A stretch of 64,000 nucleotides of DNA from Aselliscus stoliczkanus (GCA_033961575.1 CM066733.1:139426421-139490420), one strand, 5' to 3'. Counted from the stretch's first letter, positions 35,501 to 49,900 are shown. The notes: generated from the letters alone by a model not told the origin. Numbers and translations: made by a program.

Positions 35501-37883
35501 ATTGCTCCCCTTGTTTGTAGGAAAAAGCCCAGATTGTTATTCAAATATAAAATCTTCTCAGTGATCAAACTTTTAAAATCCATATACTCAACCAGATGAA
35601 GGGAAAGGAACTAATATGAAGTGGAACTTTATTTTTTTTTTTGGAATTCCATGATGTTTTCCTTGAGACACTTTTCTAACTTCATTTAAAGTAATTTATG
35701 TGCATACTTGCTCTCCTTTTCTATGCGGGACCCATGTATGGTTTCTCTCCATTCCCACAGAGTTGCATATAGCAGATATTTATTGAATGAATGATTGGTC
35801 CTGGGGTAGAAACTCCATTCTTGTTTGGCCCAGACATTCAACAAATATTTATGGAGCCCTTACTATGGGTCAGATTCTTTGAGGCATTGGGATATAGTAG
35901 GCACAGCTTCAGCCTTTTTTGTTTCTTTTATATTTGAGTTTTTTCTTTTTTAACTTTTAAAACACTGCTATGCTTGAATACTAACACCAAAACAATAGCA
36001 AGTAGTGAACATATGATGAGTATAAGCTTTCATGCACTCACTACTGCGGATAAAATGACAGCAGTGTTCTTCACTGGCCCCATGAAGAGGTCTGACCCCG
36101 AACGCCACCCCAAGGAAGATGGTCCCCATCCTCATATGCTTCTCACGTGTAATGGTGCCTCTTTCCTGATTGGGATCCAAGCCTACGAGTTCTGCTTGGT
36201 TCATTTCATCAGTCTCTTCTACTTCCTGTCAGGTGGGAGTTTATTCCAGCAAAGGGAGTATATTGAGACACAAAAAGTCATTGTCAGGAAAGTTACCTTA
36301 AATTCAGTGATTAAGTGACCTTTTTCAGGTAGCCTCTGATAAATTGGCATGCCTCTATTTAGCACACAGATAACCCTCCCATTCTAGTGGAATCCTCAAG
36401 GTGTTACCATCGGATTATTTCTGACTTTATGCTAAGGTATTAGTATTTACATGTACACCAAAGCTATCAGGCACTTTGTTTAAGACTATATTAAACATTA
36501 AATATACTCTGGTTTCCTGAAGGATATGAAATTTACTTGTTTAGCGAAGTGAGAAGTTTATTAGGAGAAGAAAACACAGGTAAGTTCACAGAGGATCTTT
36601 CTAAGAGAAGGAAGTAGCTGGTGGGGAGGGAAAAAGAGAGTGAGGATATTAAGCTATTGAGGTCTCCTCCAGTTAGTTATTTCTTCTCAGGCAGGCAATT
36701 CCATGAAACTAACATAATGTGCTCTTGGATCTTATACAGATGGCAATCAGGAATTATTTCCCTGTGAAGTCTGTGGAAGACGCTTTGCAGCAGATGTTCT
36801 GGTAAACATAAAGACGTTTTGTAGATGTGTTTCATTGGAGTTAAATGAACTGTCAAGTTAGTGAGGAGGCCGCAGTGGCAAAGATTAAAGACAGATGTGG
36901 AGGGAAAGCAAGGGAAGAGAAGCACATACCCTGTGGTTGGCAGGCCCGGAGGACACTGAGGCAGATCGATGCTGCCCCATTCCAAAGGGCACTTATTAAA
37001 CGTGGCCTTCTTACTGAAAGAAAGCCAGATAAAAGTGTCTTGGCACAGCTGATTGTCTCTTGAGAGGCTTTGGCTCTTTTGCCTTTTCTATAAGCATCAG
37101 AAATTCAAATTTTAAGGCCAAAGCACCAGGGAAATTAGCTAGTCAAGAGGAATGAACATTGAATTTGGAGCATCTGGAAACTTGGCTTTTAGCCTCAAAT
37201 TTGTCACTAATCCTGACAAGTCCTTTAACCTCCCTCTGTTTCCTGCTTTGCCACGTATAAAGACAGACCCCTCCAATTTCAAGGGTTTTATGTAATTTGA
37301 ACAAAATGGATATAAGACTTTTTCCAAGATTTAATTGTTAAACCATTTTCAAGCTAACTGTATATCAAGTTTCCTGATTGATGTCTATAAAGTGGAATAA
37401 AAGCCTGATTTATTTCAAAATTAGAGAGTCCAACAGGTATTAGGCCTCTATATTATGAAGGGATTCCCAAGAAAAATGATTTAAAAAAATTAAGATGATA
37501 ATGCAGTTGTTAGTTGGGACATTTTAGATCAAGGAGACTTACATTGAACTTCAAGGATTTGGATGACAAGCCTGACTACCTTTGGGGCAAAAGACTGCAA
37601 AATGAGGATGTAGGTTTTATTTCTCCGGGGAATTTAAAAAATGAAATAGCTGTTCATTTAATTAACTGCCTGAATCTAGAAGGGGAGCTCACAGGGTCTC
37701 TTGTGGCTTGGCAACCCACGGGTCTGATGCCTTGGCCAGCCTGGGGCTGTGCCCATAGGAAGGGATTGGAGACCTAGGAGGTTCCACTTGAAGAGGGGTC
37801 ACTCAATGTGCAGCACGCCGTAGATGCTCTTGAGTTTTACTTCCGAGGCCTATCTCTAGGCTACAGAGAGCATTTGATCAACT

Positions 37884-37943
<60 letters not shown>

Positions 37944-40900
37944 CCCTTCACTCCCTCCCTCCCTCCCCCTCCCCCTTTCATCCCTCCCTCCCTCCCTCCT
38001 TGTCCCTCTCTCTCTTCTGTAGTTTAAAATGGTGTGGCTTGTGGCCGGCGGAGTGGCGAGGTGGCTAAGAGCTGGTTTGGGATGCCAGCAGCCCAGGTTC
38101 GGATCCCACATATGAGGGTCAGTGACACTGCCCTCTAAAAAATAAATAAATAATAAAATAAAATGGTGTGACTTGTTCATAGCCAGGTGCATTGATGTTC
38201 ACAGAGTCTGTATTTTGTTGGGTTTGGATAAAGCAACCATGTCAGTGATGGCTATTAGGAGTTACATACCCCCGAGGAAGAGGATTTAGAATAGAAGGCA
38301 AAGGTGTTCCAATCCCACAGTGGTACAGTAACAGACTTTATAAAGCTGGGACACAGGCAGAGCTCTATGTGTTGGTTCCCTGGTTTTTGTCCCAGAAACT
38401 GAGTACTTAAAGGACTACTGGCTGGAGTAAAGTGTGTTTTCCCTGCTGGCCATCTTGCAGAAACTGTAATATTTTAAAATTTAAGATGATAAGCATAGAT
38501 TTGCTCTGAAATAAATGACTTCATGAATGTGAAATGTTTGGGGACATTAAAGGAAAATGCCTTCATAGCTTAAATGGATTCGGTGTGCTCTTCATTTATT
38601 GGTATGGTTGTCCTAGTTGTTTTTTGCAGATGTTCTCAAATATTTCTTTGAAACCTCTCCACTCCTGTTCAGGAGGTAAGTGGTTTAATTGGCTGTATGT
38701 ACAATAGAAAAGTGGCCCAGTTATGCTCAATTTTGAGATGCTGAGTGGTAAGGAGAGTTTTTCTGAAAAGGCTCCACTGGTAGGAGGCTCAGTTACCCCT
38801 TGCTGTACGCAAAGGACCATTTCAAAAGGATGGAAAACTGAATATTAAGCTTGTTGGGGTTCGAATTTCCAGCTATATGACTGAATGACTTGCTCTTGGA
38901 ATTTAGAAACAGTGAAGGCAGGAAACAGAATAGAAGAAGTAACTGATAAAACTTCATTGGTTTCAGTGAGTACCTGAAAATAGCTCAATATCAGAAATAT
39001 TTATTTCAATTTAAACAAAAAGTGTGTATTTTCAACATTATTTAACACTTAAAACCTTTCATCCAGCCCAAGCGGTAGGGTTAAATATGTAAAAGCACAT
39101 TTGAAGTAGCCTCTTTAGCTGTAGAGGCCTTTTACTGACCTTGACCAAACACCACATCTAGTTATGTGTAGCAGGGGTGAGAGGAGCCAGATGGATTTGC
39201 TCTGCTGTGATTTGAGAGTTAGAGAATGAACTTGGCTCTGAAGGTGCAACCCAGTCACTGGAGTGGGGGCTGCCTGAGTACACTGTGGCATTCCAAACTT
39301 TGCGATTGTCTATTTTAAAAAAAATTTAACCCCCACTCTTTCTCTTCTAGGAAAGGCATGGACCAATATGTAGAAAACTGCTCAACAAAAAGCGTAAACC
39401 TTTCAATTCCTTAAAGCAAAGATTACAAGGCACTGACATTCCCACTGTGAGAAGGGCTCCTCAGTCCAAGGTATTATCCATATCTCCCTTATTGTTCATG
39501 ATTACACCCCTAAGTACATTAAAGCCTCTTTCTGGCACTCTGGTTTCATTTTTGCTTGATAGTACAGTGTAATGTCATGTAAGTATAATCCACCTTTACT
39601 GTTTTCTTTTTAATCATGCTCACTTCGATTTCCAAATGTATTTCAGATACTTTCCAGATGCAGCAAAAAAGAATCTTGTTTATATTTTCATTGGAGTAGC
39701 GTTAAATCTAGCAATTAACTTGGAAGAAAGTCACTTTTAATCTTACATTCAAGTCTTCCTTTAAAGTTTTGTAGTTACTTTGTTTATCTGGTTATTTTGT
39801 GTTTTCCTTTACTACTGTGACTTGTGACTTTTATTACTGTATTTTCCAAACCCCTTTTAGTACTTTTGAAAAACAAATTCTCCTTTCTCTCCCAATGTCA
39901 CAGTCCTGTTTCCTGTAAATTCAAGTCTCAGCTTAAAAAAAAAATTCCAATGGAGAGATATATAGTCTAGTATATAGTATGTTGGGTTTTTGTTTTTGTT
40001 TTTTGTAGGCTCAACCTGTGAGGAAAGCTAACTGGAGACAACAGCATGAAGACTTCATTAATGCAATTCGATCAGCAAAGCAGTGCACACTAGCCATTAA
40101 AGAAGGCCAGCCTCTCCAACCTCCACCCCCTCCGTCTATCAACCCAGGTGTGTGTCCAGTTTGGTTTGCTTTTGATATTTACTCTTAACCCATTGAGGCT
40201 ATGCTTGATTTTTAGCCAAATGATCATGCCTTGCTCCCTCCTATGCAATCTAAAATTAAACAATAGCCATTAAATTATATAAAAGTAATTTTATTATAAA
40301 ATTTATCTTATTTTTTTTTCCAGTTCTGCAAAAAGATGCTGTATTTCCTTCTAACTCTATCTCAGCATGAAAACATCACTGTGCCCAGTTCATAGCATTA
40401 CCTACCTCCAGGGGACACCATTCACATCATGGTTTATGAGAACAGAGCAGTTTCAGCAATTCTATAATAGCTCCGTAGTGTCAGATACCTACGGTTCTCT
40501 CTTTTTTTTTTTTTTTGAGATAAAATTCCCATAATATAAACTTCGCCACTTTAGCCATTTTAAGTTGAATAGTTTAGTGGCCCACAGCTGTTTTACCCTA
40601 AACTTTTTATTTTGAAAATTTCCAAATCTATAGAAAAGAGGAGGAAATAGTACAATGATCACTCATGTATCTTCCACTGAAATTTGACAGTTGCTGACAT
40701 TGCTGTCATATTTTTCTATCTCTCTTTCTCTTGTTCTTTTTGGCAGAACTATTTAAAAGTAAGTTTCAAAATTCATAACACTTTAACTATTTCAGTATGC
40801 ATTTCTTAAGCATAAATACATTTTCCTGAATAACCACAATACTATTGTCACACTGTATATATAGACTCATATTTTCCCAATTATCTGAAGAATGTCTTTT

Positions 40901-43900
40901 AAAGCTCTCTTCTCAACCCCCAGCCACAATCTAAGATTCAGTCAAGCTTTATGCATTGTCTTTTTTTGTCTCTTTAGTCTCTTTTGATCCCACACAATAC
41001 CCCCACCAGGACAATTATCTCTTAGAATGTCTCATTCTAAATGTCTGTATTTTTAACCATATTAGTGTTTAACATGTTCCTTTATCCGCTCATCTTTCTG
41101 TAAATTAGAAATTAGAACTAGAAACTCAATTAGATTAATATTAATATTAATCCCATATCAGATTTGGATTTTCAGTATTTTCTCCCATTCAGTGAACTAT
41201 CTTTTCACTCTCTTGATGGTGTACCTTTTGATGCAAAAAGGTTTTAATTTTGATCAAGTCCAATTTATCTTTCTTGCTGTTGCCCAGCCCCTCAAATCAT
41301 TGCAAAATCCAATGTCATAAAGCCTTTCCCCTCTGTTTTCTTCTAACAGTTTTATAATTTTAGCTCTTACACTTAGGTCTTTGATCCAGGTTGAGTTAAC
41401 TTTTGTATGTGGAGTAAAGTAAGATCCCAACTTCGCTGAAAGTTGGGTATCTAGTTTTGTATGTGGTTATCTAGTTTTCTCAGCACTTTTTGTTGAAAAG
41501 ACTATTTTTTACCCATTGAATGGTCTTGGCACATTTATCAAAAGTCAGTTTTACCGTAAGTGAGAGGGTTTGTTTCTGGGCTCTCTGTTCTATTCCATTT
41601 GTCTATAAATCTGTCCTTATGCTACTCCCACAGTTTTGATTATTGTAGCTTTATAGCAAGTTTCGAAAGCAGGAAGTGTGAGTCCCTCAAGATTGTTTTG
41701 GCTATTTAGGGAACTTCGAGATTCCACATGAATTTTTAAGATTCTTTTTCGGCTTTCTTAAAATGCCATTGTAGTTTTTGAAGGGATTGCATTGAATCTT
41801 TACATAATTTGCATACTGTTGTCATCTTAACAATATAGTCCTCCAATCCATGAATAGGGGATGAGTTTGCATTTATTTATGTTCTCTTTAATTTCCATTA
41901 GCAATGTTTTCTAGTTTTCAGTGTACAAATCTTCCACATCCTTGCAATTGTGATTCCTTGCAATTCCTAAGTATTTTATTTTTTTTAATGTTATTGTAAA
42001 ATGAGTTGTTAACTTCCTTTTCAGATTGTTCATTCTTACTATATAGAAATGCAAGTAATTTTAATTGTTGATTTTGTATATTTCAACTTCATTGAATTTT
42101 GTTTATTAGCTCTAACAATTGTTTTTGGAGTGTGGTCTTTAGGATTTTCTACATATAAGATTACATCATTTGTGAACAGAGATAATTTTACTCCTTCCTC
42201 CCTAATTTGTATGTCTTTTATTTCTTGTGTCTAAATATTCTGGCTGGAGCTTCCAATACTATGTTGAGTAGAATTGGTAAAAGAAGACATCCTTGTTAGC
42301 CAAAGGTTATATTTGACTATTTGAGCATAAATCATAGCATATTATGAGAATTAAAGCATGTGAAAGTGAAATGTATGAAAACAGTAGGACAAGGTGAAGG
42401 AAAATGGACATATATTGTTGAAAGGTTCACATTATACTTGAATAGGAACAGATTATTTGAAGGTGGAGTGTTATATAGTAAAGACGGCTTTATAAAGCCT
42501 AGGGTAAATACTTGAAAATATTAACATATAACTAATAAGACAATATATGGAATGGAGATAAAATGGAAAAAAAATCATTCCAAAAAAAAGACAGGAAAAG
42601 AGGAAAAAAGGAACAAATAACAGATAGGACAAAGAAAAACAGCGAAATGGTAGACTTAAACCTAATTATATGGACAGTTGCATAGAAATGACCTAAACAC
42701 TTCAATAAAAGGCAGAGATTGTCGAACTGAATAACAAAGCAAGGTCCAATTATTTACTTTTTAGAAGAAACATACTTTAAATATAAAGACAAATAAGCGG
42801 GCCAAGCACAGACAGAATGAGGAGGTGGGCTGTGTAGGTCTGGAGAGGTGACACCCTTCCCAAGGGATCCTTGCTCCTGCTTCAGCAGCCTGGTGCCTCA
42901 AAAGACCACACATCCAGGATTGCTGGGTCTAATCTCTCAAAGGATGGCAGAAATGCAGATTTCCTGATTTATAAATATCAGAAACTCAATTTTTTAGAAT
43001 CTTCAAGTTTGAATCTTAGGTTAGAAGTCAGGCACTGATTTTCCTTGGTAGGGTGAGGAAAACCAGAAGGGGACACCAGGGAGCAGCTGGGAACATTGTG
43101 TTTTGTTGTTTTTTTCCCTTCCCTTCTCCCCTCCAAGCCGTTGTTCTCAGTTTAATTGTGAAGGACACCGCTCCCTGGCCCATGTTGGTATTGTGATCAT
43201 TGCGTTCTTCCCGGCTGAGGCAGTCAGTCACATGTCATCAGACTGCCGCTTACGGCAGCTCTCACCAGCTGCCGGCCACTCACGCTGACTGCCAGCCACT
43301 CATGCCTGTTACTGCTGCAGCTCATGGTAGCCCCACGGCAGCTCACGCCAGCCACCTGCCACTCATGGCAGCCCAGCTCCAGGCCGAGCCATTATTCACA
43401 ATCTTAGCTGGAGAGGGTGCAGCTTACTGGCGCAGCTTACTGGCCCATGTGGGAATCGAACCGGCAGCCCTGTTGTTCAAAGCTTGCGCTCTTACCAACT
43501 GATCTATCTGGCTACCCTGAAATATTGTGTTTTGATTTCGGCTGGTTACATGGGTGTGTGCAGTTTGTGAACATTTCATGGAGCCACATACTCGGATAAA
43601 AAGGTAAAAAGAGGAAAACACAGCAGCATGTTGAGAGCATAGAAAAAGATACACATACAAATAATCATAACACGGAAGTGGCTAATGGTAATACCAGGTA
43701 AAGTAAACTTTAGGGCAAGTATTATATACTTTTTAAAGATTTTATTGGGGAATTGGGGGAGGGGAACAGCGTTGGGGAATCAGGGAAGGGGAACAGACAA
43801 GTTGCCGTCCTTCTGTTCTTCAGTCTAGTTGCGGAGGACGTTGCTTCACTGGCCCATGTTGGTATTATCATTGTGCTCTTCTGGGATAAGGCAGATGGGT

Positions 43901-46900
43901 CGCCAGCCTCTAGATGTCGCTCATCGCCGCTATTGGCAACTCACACTGGCTGCCAGCCGCTCACGCTGGTTGCCGGCCACTCACTGTAGCCTATGGCAGC
44001 CCACTGCAGCAGGGGCTGCAGCCCACACCGTCGCCGGGGCTCGCACAGCCCAGCTCCAGGTGGAGCTGTTGTTAGCTGTAGAGGGCAGTGTCACTGGCCC
44101 TCATACGTGAGATCCGAACCGGAGCCACTGGCATCCCAAAACCAGCTCTTAACCAATGCGCCACTCGGCCTGCCCTAGGGCAAGTATTATTAACAGAAAT
44201 GATGATTAAAAAGATACATTCATCGGGAAGACCTATCAGTCCTGAATGTTTATGTATCTACTGGCAGAGCTTCAAAGAACGTGAAACAAAAACTGACCAA
44301 ACTGGGAAGAAAAGTAGACCACGAATTCGCAATTATATTTGGAGATTTTATCATTCCTCTTTTAGTAACTGATAAAATAGGCAGCAGGAAAATCAGCAGG
44401 GATGTAGACAACTTGAACAGTGTCAGCCAGTTTGACCTGATTGACCTTGGTAACTATAATGTGACACACAGCAACAGCAGAATACAATTCTTCTCAGGTA
44501 CATACAGAACATTCACCCAAGATAGACCGGGTGCAGGACCACAAAGTGGGTCTCAATAAATCTGAAAGGATTGAAATCACATAGGCTATGTTATTTGACA
44601 ACAATAGAAATAAATGATAAATTAATGATAAATATATATTTAGAAATTTCCTGAATATTTGAAAATAAACAACTCACTTCAAAATAACCCATAGATCTAA
44701 GAAGAAATTACCCGAGAAATTAGAAAATATTTGGAAATGAATGGTAATGAATACATATCAAAATGTTTGGGTTTCAGCTAAAGCAGGGCCTAGAAAAAAG
44801 TTTATAGCTTTAAATGCTTATATTAGAAAAGGAGAAAGGTTTAAATCAATTACCTTACCTTACATTTCTTCTTTAAAAAGTTAGAAAAAGAAAAAATAAC
44901 ACCTAAATTAAGTGGAAAGAAGAAAATAGTTTTAAGTAGAAAGAAGAAAATAACTTCCTATCTGCAGAGGTGTCAGACAAGATTGCATTTTATCTCCCTA
45001 TTTGTTTAATCTGTATGCAGAGTATATCACATGAAAAACTGGGCTAGGCTTAAGAAGGAGGAATGAAAATTGGTAGAAGAAATATCAATAACTTAAGATA
45101 TGCAGATGATACCATCTTACTGGCAGATAGCAGCAATGATTTGAAACAACTTCTGATGAAAGTGAAAGAAGAAAGTGCCAAAGCAGGATGGCATTTGAAC
45201 ATCTAGAAGACAAAAATCATGACCACAGAGGAAATATACAACTTCAGTTAAGACATCAAGTAGATAATGAAGACATCAAAATTGTTAAAGACTTTGCTTA
45301 TCTTGCTTCAGTCATCAATTCAAATGGAGGCTCTAGCCAAGAAATCAAGAGAAGGATGAGACTTGGAAGGGCAGCAATGGAAGAATTAGGAAAGATCACC
45401 AAGGGCTAAGACGTGTCATTAGAGAGCAAGGCTAAGATCATCCACACCCTCGTATTCCCAATTACTATGCATGGATGTGAGAGTTGGACAGTGAAAAATG
45501 CTGACAAGAAAAAAGTTGGTTCATTTGAAATGTGGTGTTGGAGGAGAGCTCTGTGGATACCCTGAATCATCAGAAAGTCGAACAAGTGAGTCATAGAGCA
45601 AATTAAGTCTGAAACATCACTGGAAGCAAAAAATGACGAAATGGAAGCTGTCTACTTCAGGCACATCATGAGAAAGCAGGGTACTTTGGAAAAGACAATA
45701 ATGCTGGCAAAAAATAGAAGGCAGCAGGAAAAGAGGAAGACCAAATGTGAGACGGATTTCCATAAAAGAAGTCATAAGCATGAGTCTACAGAAGCTGAGC
45801 AGGGCTAAGGACAGGACATTGTGGACATCACTCACTCATAGGGTCACCAGGAGTCAGAGCCAATGCAACAGCACGTAACACACAAGAAAATAATAAATGT
45901 AATTCATCATTGATTTTGTTAAAATTAAAATTTGTTAAAATATTTTTAAATATTTTTATTTTTAAAAGCATAAGATCATCTCAATAGATATAAGCAAAGC
46001 CTGTGACAAAATGCAACATCCATACATGTTTAAAAAAGAAAATACTTAGGTAGAAATAGAAGAGAACTTTTACAATAAAGGACATCTTTGAAAAATCTAT
46101 AGCTGGATCAAGATGGCAGAGTAAATAGACATTGTGCTTGCCTCCTCTCATGACCACATCAGAATTACAACTAAATTACAGAACAACCATTATTGAGAAT
46201 TGCTGGAAGTCTAGCTGAACAGAAATCCTATAACTAAAGACATACAGAAATAGCCTTGTCAAGACTGGTAGGAGACGTGGAATGGGCTGGTCCCATGTCT
46301 GTGTGTGGCAGTTAAAAATCAGGAGGGATATCTGGGCTGTGGAGATACCCCTGGAGGAGCAAGGGGTCCCAGCCCCACACCAGGCTCCCTAGCCCAGGGT
46401 GTCAGTGCTGGAGAGAGAAGTCCTTATAACTTCTGGCTGTGAAAACCAGCGGACATTATGGCTGGGTGAGACAGAGGGAGGCAGGAGTCCCAGGAGTTTC
46501 TCATGAAGGGCCCACACATGGACTTATTTGCTGACAGACTCACTTACTCTGAGCTCCATCACTGGGCCAGCAGCTTGAAAGGAGCCAGGAACATACAGAG
46601 AGGAACTGAATTGTCTGACTTCAGGGCATGGGCTGGAGGGGCAGCTTTCTCCCAGACCGAAGTGCTAGCAGAATCCATTATTTCTTTGATGAGCCCAAAC
46701 CCCCTCCTCACCTGTAGCTCCATATCCGAGTCTCCATCAACCTAGATAGCACCGCCAGCCCTAGTGATGCTCTGAGACCCTGCCCCACCCACATTGCAGG
46801 CCCACTCAAACCTTTTCCATACCCATGAACTGTCTTGGCTCTTGTTGTAGACTTTCCCAAAATCTACCTGAGATTCACCCCCAAACAAGGAGCTTTTGGC

Positions 46901-49900
46901 CTCAGTGTGCTTCATAGCACTTGCTAAGCAGCCCCAAGCCCAGCATCAGCAGCAGTCTGCCTTGTTTCACAGCTTAGGCTTTTTCAGGTACCTCCAAACC
47001 CATGGCAGGTGGTGGCCTTCTGCAGATTGCTTTGTGGCTCATTGCAGGTGGCCCAAGACAGGGCACAGTCTGGGGCTGAACTTAGCGAGGCCCCTCTCAA
47101 GAGGCCCCAGGCCCACACAACCAGTCTCTGGCTTTGGTTCAAGCTAAAGCACCACCTGGCTGCCTCCATGGACAACACACCTAAAGGGCAGACTAGGCAG
47201 GCACCAGAGCCCTGCTAAAGTAAATCCTGCTCCATAGAGTCAGCCCCTGCACAACAGCTCCTTCCCTATAGTCACAGCCATTCCTCAGAACCAATTAGCC
47301 AGAGGGTCAATTCCTCTCACTGATGTGCCAACAGCAACCAAGGCTCAATTCAACAGGAGGGCACACACAACCCACACAGGGACACACCTGCAGCACCCGA
47401 CTCAGGTAACAGGGAGACTGCACCACTGGGCCCCAATGGACACCTATTGCATAATAAGGCCATTCTACTAAGACTAGGAGATGTTGCAGTTCTACCTAAT
47501 ATATAGAAACAAACACACAGAGGCAGCCCAAATGGGGAGACAAAGAAACATGTCCTAAATAAAAGAACAGAACAAATCTACAGAAAAAGAACTAAACAAT
47601 ATGGAGACAAGCAATCTACCAGATGCAGAGTTCAAAACACTAGTTATAAGGATGCTCAATTATCTCAGTGAGAACTTCAACAAAGTGACAGAAAACATAA
47701 AAATGGAGATAGAAAGCAAAAAGGAACCAGTCAGAAATGAAAAATACAAAAACTGAAAGAATACATTAGAGGGAATCAACAGTAGATTAGATGAAGTAGA
47801 GCATCAGATCTGCGATTTAGAATAAAAGGTAGCATAAAACACCCAGTCGGAACAGCAAAAAAAAAAAAAAAAAAATCCAAAAGAATGAGGATAGTTTAAT
47901 GGGCCATGGGGACAATACCATGTATACCAACATTCACATGATTGGGGTACCAGAAGGAGAAGAGAGACAGCAAGGAATTGAAAACCTATTTGAAGAAATA
48001 ATGACTGAAAACTTCCCTAACCTAGTGAAGGAAATAGACATACACGCCCAGGAAACACAGAGAGTCCCAAACAAGGTGAAACCCAAAGAGGCTCACACCA
48101 AGACATATAATTAAGGGCCGGCCGAGTGGCGCAGTGGGTAAGCGCTGGCTTGGGACGCCAGCGGCCCTGGTTCGGATCCCACATATGAGGGCCAGTGACA
48201 CTACCCTCAAAAAAAAAAAAAAAAAAGACATATAATTAAAATGCCAAAGGTAAAAACAAAACAAAACAAAACCAAAAAGGCAGCAAGAGAAAAGCAGTTA
48301 GTAACCTTCAAGGGAGCTCCCATAAGACCATCAGCTGATTTCTCAACAGAAATTTTGCAGGCCAGAAGTGATTGGCAGGAAATATTCAAAGTGATGAAAA
48401 CCAAGGACATACAACCAAGATTACTTTACCTAGGAAAGCTATCATTTAGAATCAAAGGACAAATAAAGAGCTTCCCAGACAAGAAAAAGCAAAAGAACTT
48501 CATTACCACCAAACCAGTATCACAAAAAATGTTAAAGGGATTTCTTTAAGGACAACAAAATAAAACAAAACAAAAAACAAGATAAAAAATATGAATAACA
48601 AAATGGCAATAACTACATATCTATCAACAACTACTTTAAATATAAATGGATTAAATGCTTCAATCAAAAGACATAGGATGGCTGAATGGATAAGAAAACA
48701 AGACCCTTAGATGACTCACTTCAGATCAAAAACACACAGACTTATAGAGATGGAAAAAGATATTTCATGAAAATTGAAACAACAACAAAAAAAGCTAGGG
48801 TAGTGATACTTATACCAGACAAAACAGACTTTAAAACAAAAGCTATAAAAAGAGACAAAAGACTCAGTAATCCCACTTCTGGGCATTTATCCAAAGGAAC
48901 CCAAAACACTACTTTGAAGGGACATGTGGATCCATATGTTCATTGCAGCATTATTTACATGTACAATAGCCAAGAAGGAGGCAACTTGGGTTTCCATCAA
49001 TGGATAAAGAAGTGGTGGTATATCTAGACAATGGAATATTAGCTATAAAAAATAATGAGATCTTGCCATCTGCAACAACATGGATGGACCTAGAGGGTAT
49101 TATGATGAGTGGAGTAAGTCAGACACAGAAGGAAAAATGCCATTTAATTTCACTTATATGTTGAATCCAAAGAACAAATAAACAAACAAAACAGAAACAA
49201 ACTCATAGGTACAGAGAACATTTTGAGGGTTACCAGATGAGAAGGGAGTTGGAGAGATGGGTGAAAAAAGGGGAAGGGATTAAGAAGTACAAATTGGTAG
49301 TTACAACATAGTCATGGGGATGTAAAGTATAGCATAAGGAATATAGTCAATAATAAGTGTCAGATGGGTACTATTGGGTTGTCAGAAAAGTTCTGACGCA
49401 TTTTTGCAATGAAAAACAGAAAAAATACACCATGACTTTTCCGACAACCCAATACATTTCTCAGGGTGAACATCTTGTAGGTTCATAAATGTCTAATCAC
49501 TATGTTGTACATTTGAAACTAATATAATATTGTATGTCAACTGTAATAAAAAAATTTTTAAACTATTAAAAAAATCTGTAGCTAACATCACACTTAATGG
49601 TGAAAAGCTAAACACATTCCCACTGTTCAGGAAAAATAATAAGGATTTTCTGACCACTTCTATTCAACACTGTACTAGAGATAGTAGCCAGTACCCAGTG
49701 TAATACATACAGTGCAATACACACACGCACGCACATGGTCTGACAATTAAGTTTGCGAACTCATCCTAGAAAAGGTGCTACATATCTCATTGCTGAATAT
49801 CACTATGGTAACCTTTGAAATACTCCCCTTGGGAAGCTATGCACCAATGCCAGCATCTAGTCTACCCTTCAAAGCAATTTTGGAACTCTTTCTGGAATGG

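Larger units (their letters stand above)
26541..36739 (+). other. ZC2HC1B: ZC2HC1B intron 1
   Basis: 10.2-kb GT-AG intron holding two full-length SINEs, L2 and MIR copies, antisense L1 pieces and a Tigger fossil, listed separately. No additional coding exon is recognised. Confidence 0.85.
46094..49560 (+). mobile_element. Younger L1 with internal ORF2 deletion
   Basis: Inserted in the old L1: the host sequence AAAAATCTATAGCT ends at 46093 and a near-copy AAAATCTGTAGCT resumes after 49560. It contains a 5' UTR, a decayed ORF1 (coiled coil near 47600-47820; ENFPNLVKEIDIHAQETQRV near 48009; C-terminal domain 48295-48547), the start of ORF2 (TTLNINGLNASIKRHRMAEW near 48630) and then, after under 200 bases of endonuclease region, the 3' UTR. 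Most of ORF2 is absent. It carries a SINE (48115-48225) and a MITE (49374-49452). Confidence 0.85.

Noticed and set aside
35974..36318. 114-codon + strand frame before ZC2HC1B exon 2
   Set aside because: No domain recognised and no suitable flanking splice pattern; it sits in intron 1 of a gene on the same strand whose exons already join in frame without it.
38463..39064. Processed LTV1 pseudogene
   Set aside because: It extends past the poly(A) signal into flanking DNA, lacks any LTV1 coding sequence, and has no A-tail or target duplication.
40520..44953. Twin-priming 5' inversion of one L1
   Set aside because: The antisense part (40520-42305) matches the late ORF2/3' region, which the sense part also contains further on. 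A 5' inversion would carry different, more 5' sequence, so these are separate insertions.
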